Shown here: positions 61,290 to 64,000 of the stretch, one piece after another
Numbering within the stretch: position 1 is the first letter of the stretch
Layout: each line of letters opens with the position of its first letter
NCBI RefSeq assembly: GCF_024868665.1
Contig: NC_079913.1
Span: forward strand, 5,413,715 to 5,477,714
Origin: Triplophysa rosa
Taxonomy: Eukaryota > Chordata > Actinopteri > Cypriniformes > Nemacheilidae
Reading direction: 5' to 3'
DNA length: 64,000 nt
The notes under the pieces: generated by a model
Database searches by the model: none
Told to the model about the DNA's origin: nothing
What the model saw: only the letters and a program-made list of their open reading frames with translations
Program-made: the position numbers and the translations under genes

Positions 61290-64000
61290 AGACCTGCCGC
61301 CGTCTTGCAGGTCCTAACAATAAAAACAATACATGGTTTCATATTTACACAAATATAACTGTAATGTGCGCTTTTTCTCCCCATATTAATCATATTTAAA
61401 TAGAAGTTTAAATAATATTAAGACAACCCTGCTACAGCACCATATATTTGTCACCCGATTTGTTTATTTAAGGGTAAAGACCCCTGCTTTGAGGACCTGG
61501 TCAGAGGACACGATTCACAACAACATAACTGTCCAAAGCAGCTAAATATATTATAGGAATGAACGAGTAAAATACGAATCTTCATTTGTTATAGCATTAT
61601 TTTATGTTTTATGTGTAATTTCATTACACCGCGGTCTTTTATCTGTAAAACGTCTCGTATGCAAACAGACGCGTACGCCTGTAAAATAATTCCGTGTGGG
61701 AAAAAAAAACAAGACGAGAGTTCTGTCCTGATAACTTAACTGCAACATTATGAATAACTGTCGAAAGTCTTAGGTTATGTGATGTAAAATTCAAGCTGTT
61801 TGAATTTTACATACGCACGCACGCACACACACACACAACGTCAAGCTTATATACAAGTTATTGATGTCGTAGCAGTTACCCAAAATGCTTAACGTTACTG
61901 TTACGTGACGTATTTCTCATGAATTATACCACAAAATTCTAACTTTATTTATTTATAAAAAATAAAGCAAACAAAAATAAACATTTCCAAATGCCTCTGA
62001 CAGAAAACATCATCCTACGAACAGCTACAGAAAATTTGCTATGATTTCTTCCACTAGATGGCGATATGCGCATTAACATTTTTATAAAGGAACAAGTGCC
62101 AATACCTATAAATAATTTGATGGACAGCTCCCTGGATTAGCATGGCAATCACGTTTTTTCTTTCCTTCCAGAGGATGTATCTATTAACACAATTCAAGGG
62201 GACAAAATAAAAGAGAATAGTGCATCGTACATCGTGCACCTGCATCGGCTGCATTTTCAGATAACATTGTTTTAGTTTTTACTCTTAGCTGCAAACAAGT
62301 TCCAAACAAACTTTGTTTCCCTTAAAATGTAATTAAAATGTAGCTGTCAAGCTGTCATTCACATGTGTAGGCTACTGATTCAATGCAGAATAGCCAGGCA
62401 TCTTGGAAGATGCTAGTACAATGCATCAAGACCAATGGTGTGTCAAGCCATTCTCTTGCATGAATCATTATTGAAATGATGGCCTCTTATATTTTATTAA
62501 TGAAACTCTCCCGGAAAAAAAAAAACAATAGAAACCTTGACAGAAAATCTAATCATTCAGTGGCAAAAAAAAGTGTATTGTATTGGTTTTACTAATAATG
62601 TGGTCTCTTTTAATAATGTATTAGGCTCTATTGGTGGGATGTTATCGGGTGGATGGGAACAAATTGAACAATTAAATCTTACTGAAATGAGGATCAAAAC
62701 ACACCCCATAAAGTTATTTAATGGTAAATAGCTAATGGTTCCTATAGTGTTTGTAATAAAGATAATTAGAATTTGTACCCTTTTTTATCAGGATAGTTGC
62801 AAATATGTCATGTTGGATGTTGTAACAATACAAAGTCCATTTTTTGGTGTTCACTGTATTGTAGGTTGCTTCATTGAGAAACATTGAAACACATAACCTA
62901 CTGTATATAAATCATGTAGGCCTAAATGGGTGAAGTAATTTGGTGCAACTGCAACCCTCTAAAAACATAAATAGTTATCATGGCCTCACTGGCTGTGTTC
63001 ATTCAGTTGGTCACCGTTCTCATTCATTATTCAGTAATATATCTGACTGCTGCTGGCTTTGTACAAAGGACAATAGTTTCAAATAACAAACCTTAACGTA
63101 AAAGAAAGGCTTAGTCTGCTACAACACCATTCATGTGTTGAGATTCAGAATGATAAAATCTAGCATTTTGGCAAACATTAGTTATTTACTCATGAATCAA
63201 AAGTGTTAGTAGGCTATGTGTAACATTGCCAGCAAAGAAACTCAAAGTGAAGATCCAAGAGCAGCACGACTCCTTTAAGAAGGTGCTTTAATAAACAATG
63301 ACCATCTCATATTGACAGCATGACATCACCGCTGTTTTCCCAGACAGAGGCAACATCCACGCGGTATGCTGGGATCATATTATCCGAGGATGATGGACCG
63401 TTCACCAAATGTTTTAATATCGAGCACTCGTTTGAACATCACGGTTTTGAGACGCTGCATGCGTCGTCGTAGGGATTGATAACGCAGACCATTTTAAAAC
63501 GAGTCTCGCTGAATAATCTGTCGGTGTAGCGTATGGGCTGGGGATTCATTTGGGGAAAGGAGTGAACCTATCTTCCAGCTTCAACTGGGGTGAGTGCTGA
63601 ATTAAATTAATTATCGTAGAAACGAGGCCCATTGATTTCTTAGATGATACAGACGTACACAGCTGTGCATTACTATTCATAAACATCCCCGTGCTGGAAT
63701 GATCCATGAGAGTCATAATTTGTCTTATAATTGCGTAAATCTCTTGGAATCTTATTGAATATTCTCTTTATCAAATAGCAACGTGCGCTCATGTTCTATA
63801 TCCAACTGCACATAATTCAAAGAAAATAAACCACGCATGAGAATATTTCGTGAAACGAACCGGAAGGCAGAGATCTAAAGTCATCCAAGTACAGTAAATG
63901 TGATGGGAGTGGTGGATGGGCAGATGTCTAAACCAAACATGTCCCTTTAATTCGGATAGACGCGCTAACCCTTTAGGGTGACGCCATGGTACGACTAGGT
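61290..64000. other. Region upstream of mrps33, no coding exon recognised
   Basis: Mostly AT-rich, with a (CA)n tract at 61812-61837. From about 63290 to 63595 the sequence becomes CpG-richer and ends at a good donor-like CTGGG|GTGAGT (63590). This could be a noncoding first exon of a plus-strand gene outside the window. In human, TMEM178B lies beyond MRPS33 in that orientation. No protein homology supports it here. Confidence 0.35.
61812..61837. repeat. (ACGC)n/(AC)n microsatellite
   Basis: ACGCACGCACGCACACACAC, about 26 bases of alternating sequence. Confidence 0.85.

Noticed and set aside
63290..63595. Possible noncoding first exon of tmem178b
   Set aside because: Only a donor-like GTGAGT and a rise in CpG support it; no coding similarity in the window.

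Overview
The window is vertebrate nuclear DNA from a teleost, most likely a cyprinid. The coding sequences are split into many short exons with canonical GT/AG borders, and their protein sequences sit close to zebrafish and human orthologues. Noncoding DNA is full of miniature inverted-repeat elements beginning TTAAAGGGATAGTTCACCC, a family I associate with carp, goldfish and zebrafish genomes. I cannot name the species. No prokaryotic, viral or CRISPR features are visible.

Layout. 1-23785 is the first intron of abtb3 (formerly btbd11), which runs on the minus strand; only its large first coding exon (23786-24653) lies here. Head-to-head with it, 3.2 kb away, is a complete 13-exon cry1-type cryptochrome (27871-35860, plus strand). 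A lone intron-containing tRNA-Tyr(GTA) lies at 37455-37543 (minus). A complete, intronless troponin T gene (39479-40267, plus) with its own TATA box follows. It converges on a seven-exon EndoU-family endoribonuclease (41685-45342, minus). Then come the whole braf kinase gene (49473-59307, minus, 19 exons plus a conserved cassette exon) and mrps33 (60431-60864, minus). 61290-64000 holds no recognised coding exon.

Synteny. abtb3 next to cry1 matches the human 12q23 neighbourhood, and braf next to mrps33 matches human 7q34. The window therefore spans a junction between two blocks that are separate in human, with the tRNA, the troponin T retrogene and the EndoU gene between them.

Function. The genes are not a pathway: a circadian repressor, a synaptic-type BTB/ankyrin protein, a sarcomere protein, an RNase, a MAPK-pathway kinase and a mitochondrial ribosomal protein. 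I rebuilt all exon borders by eye. For cry1, EndoU, braf and mrps33 the exon lengths and phases add up to uninterrupted reading frames. The points most worth a second look are the intronless troponin T gene, the GC-AG last intron and 40-codon cassette of braf, three consecutive frame-neutral tail exons in cry1, and several nested transposons. I found no evidence of a wholly new biological system.
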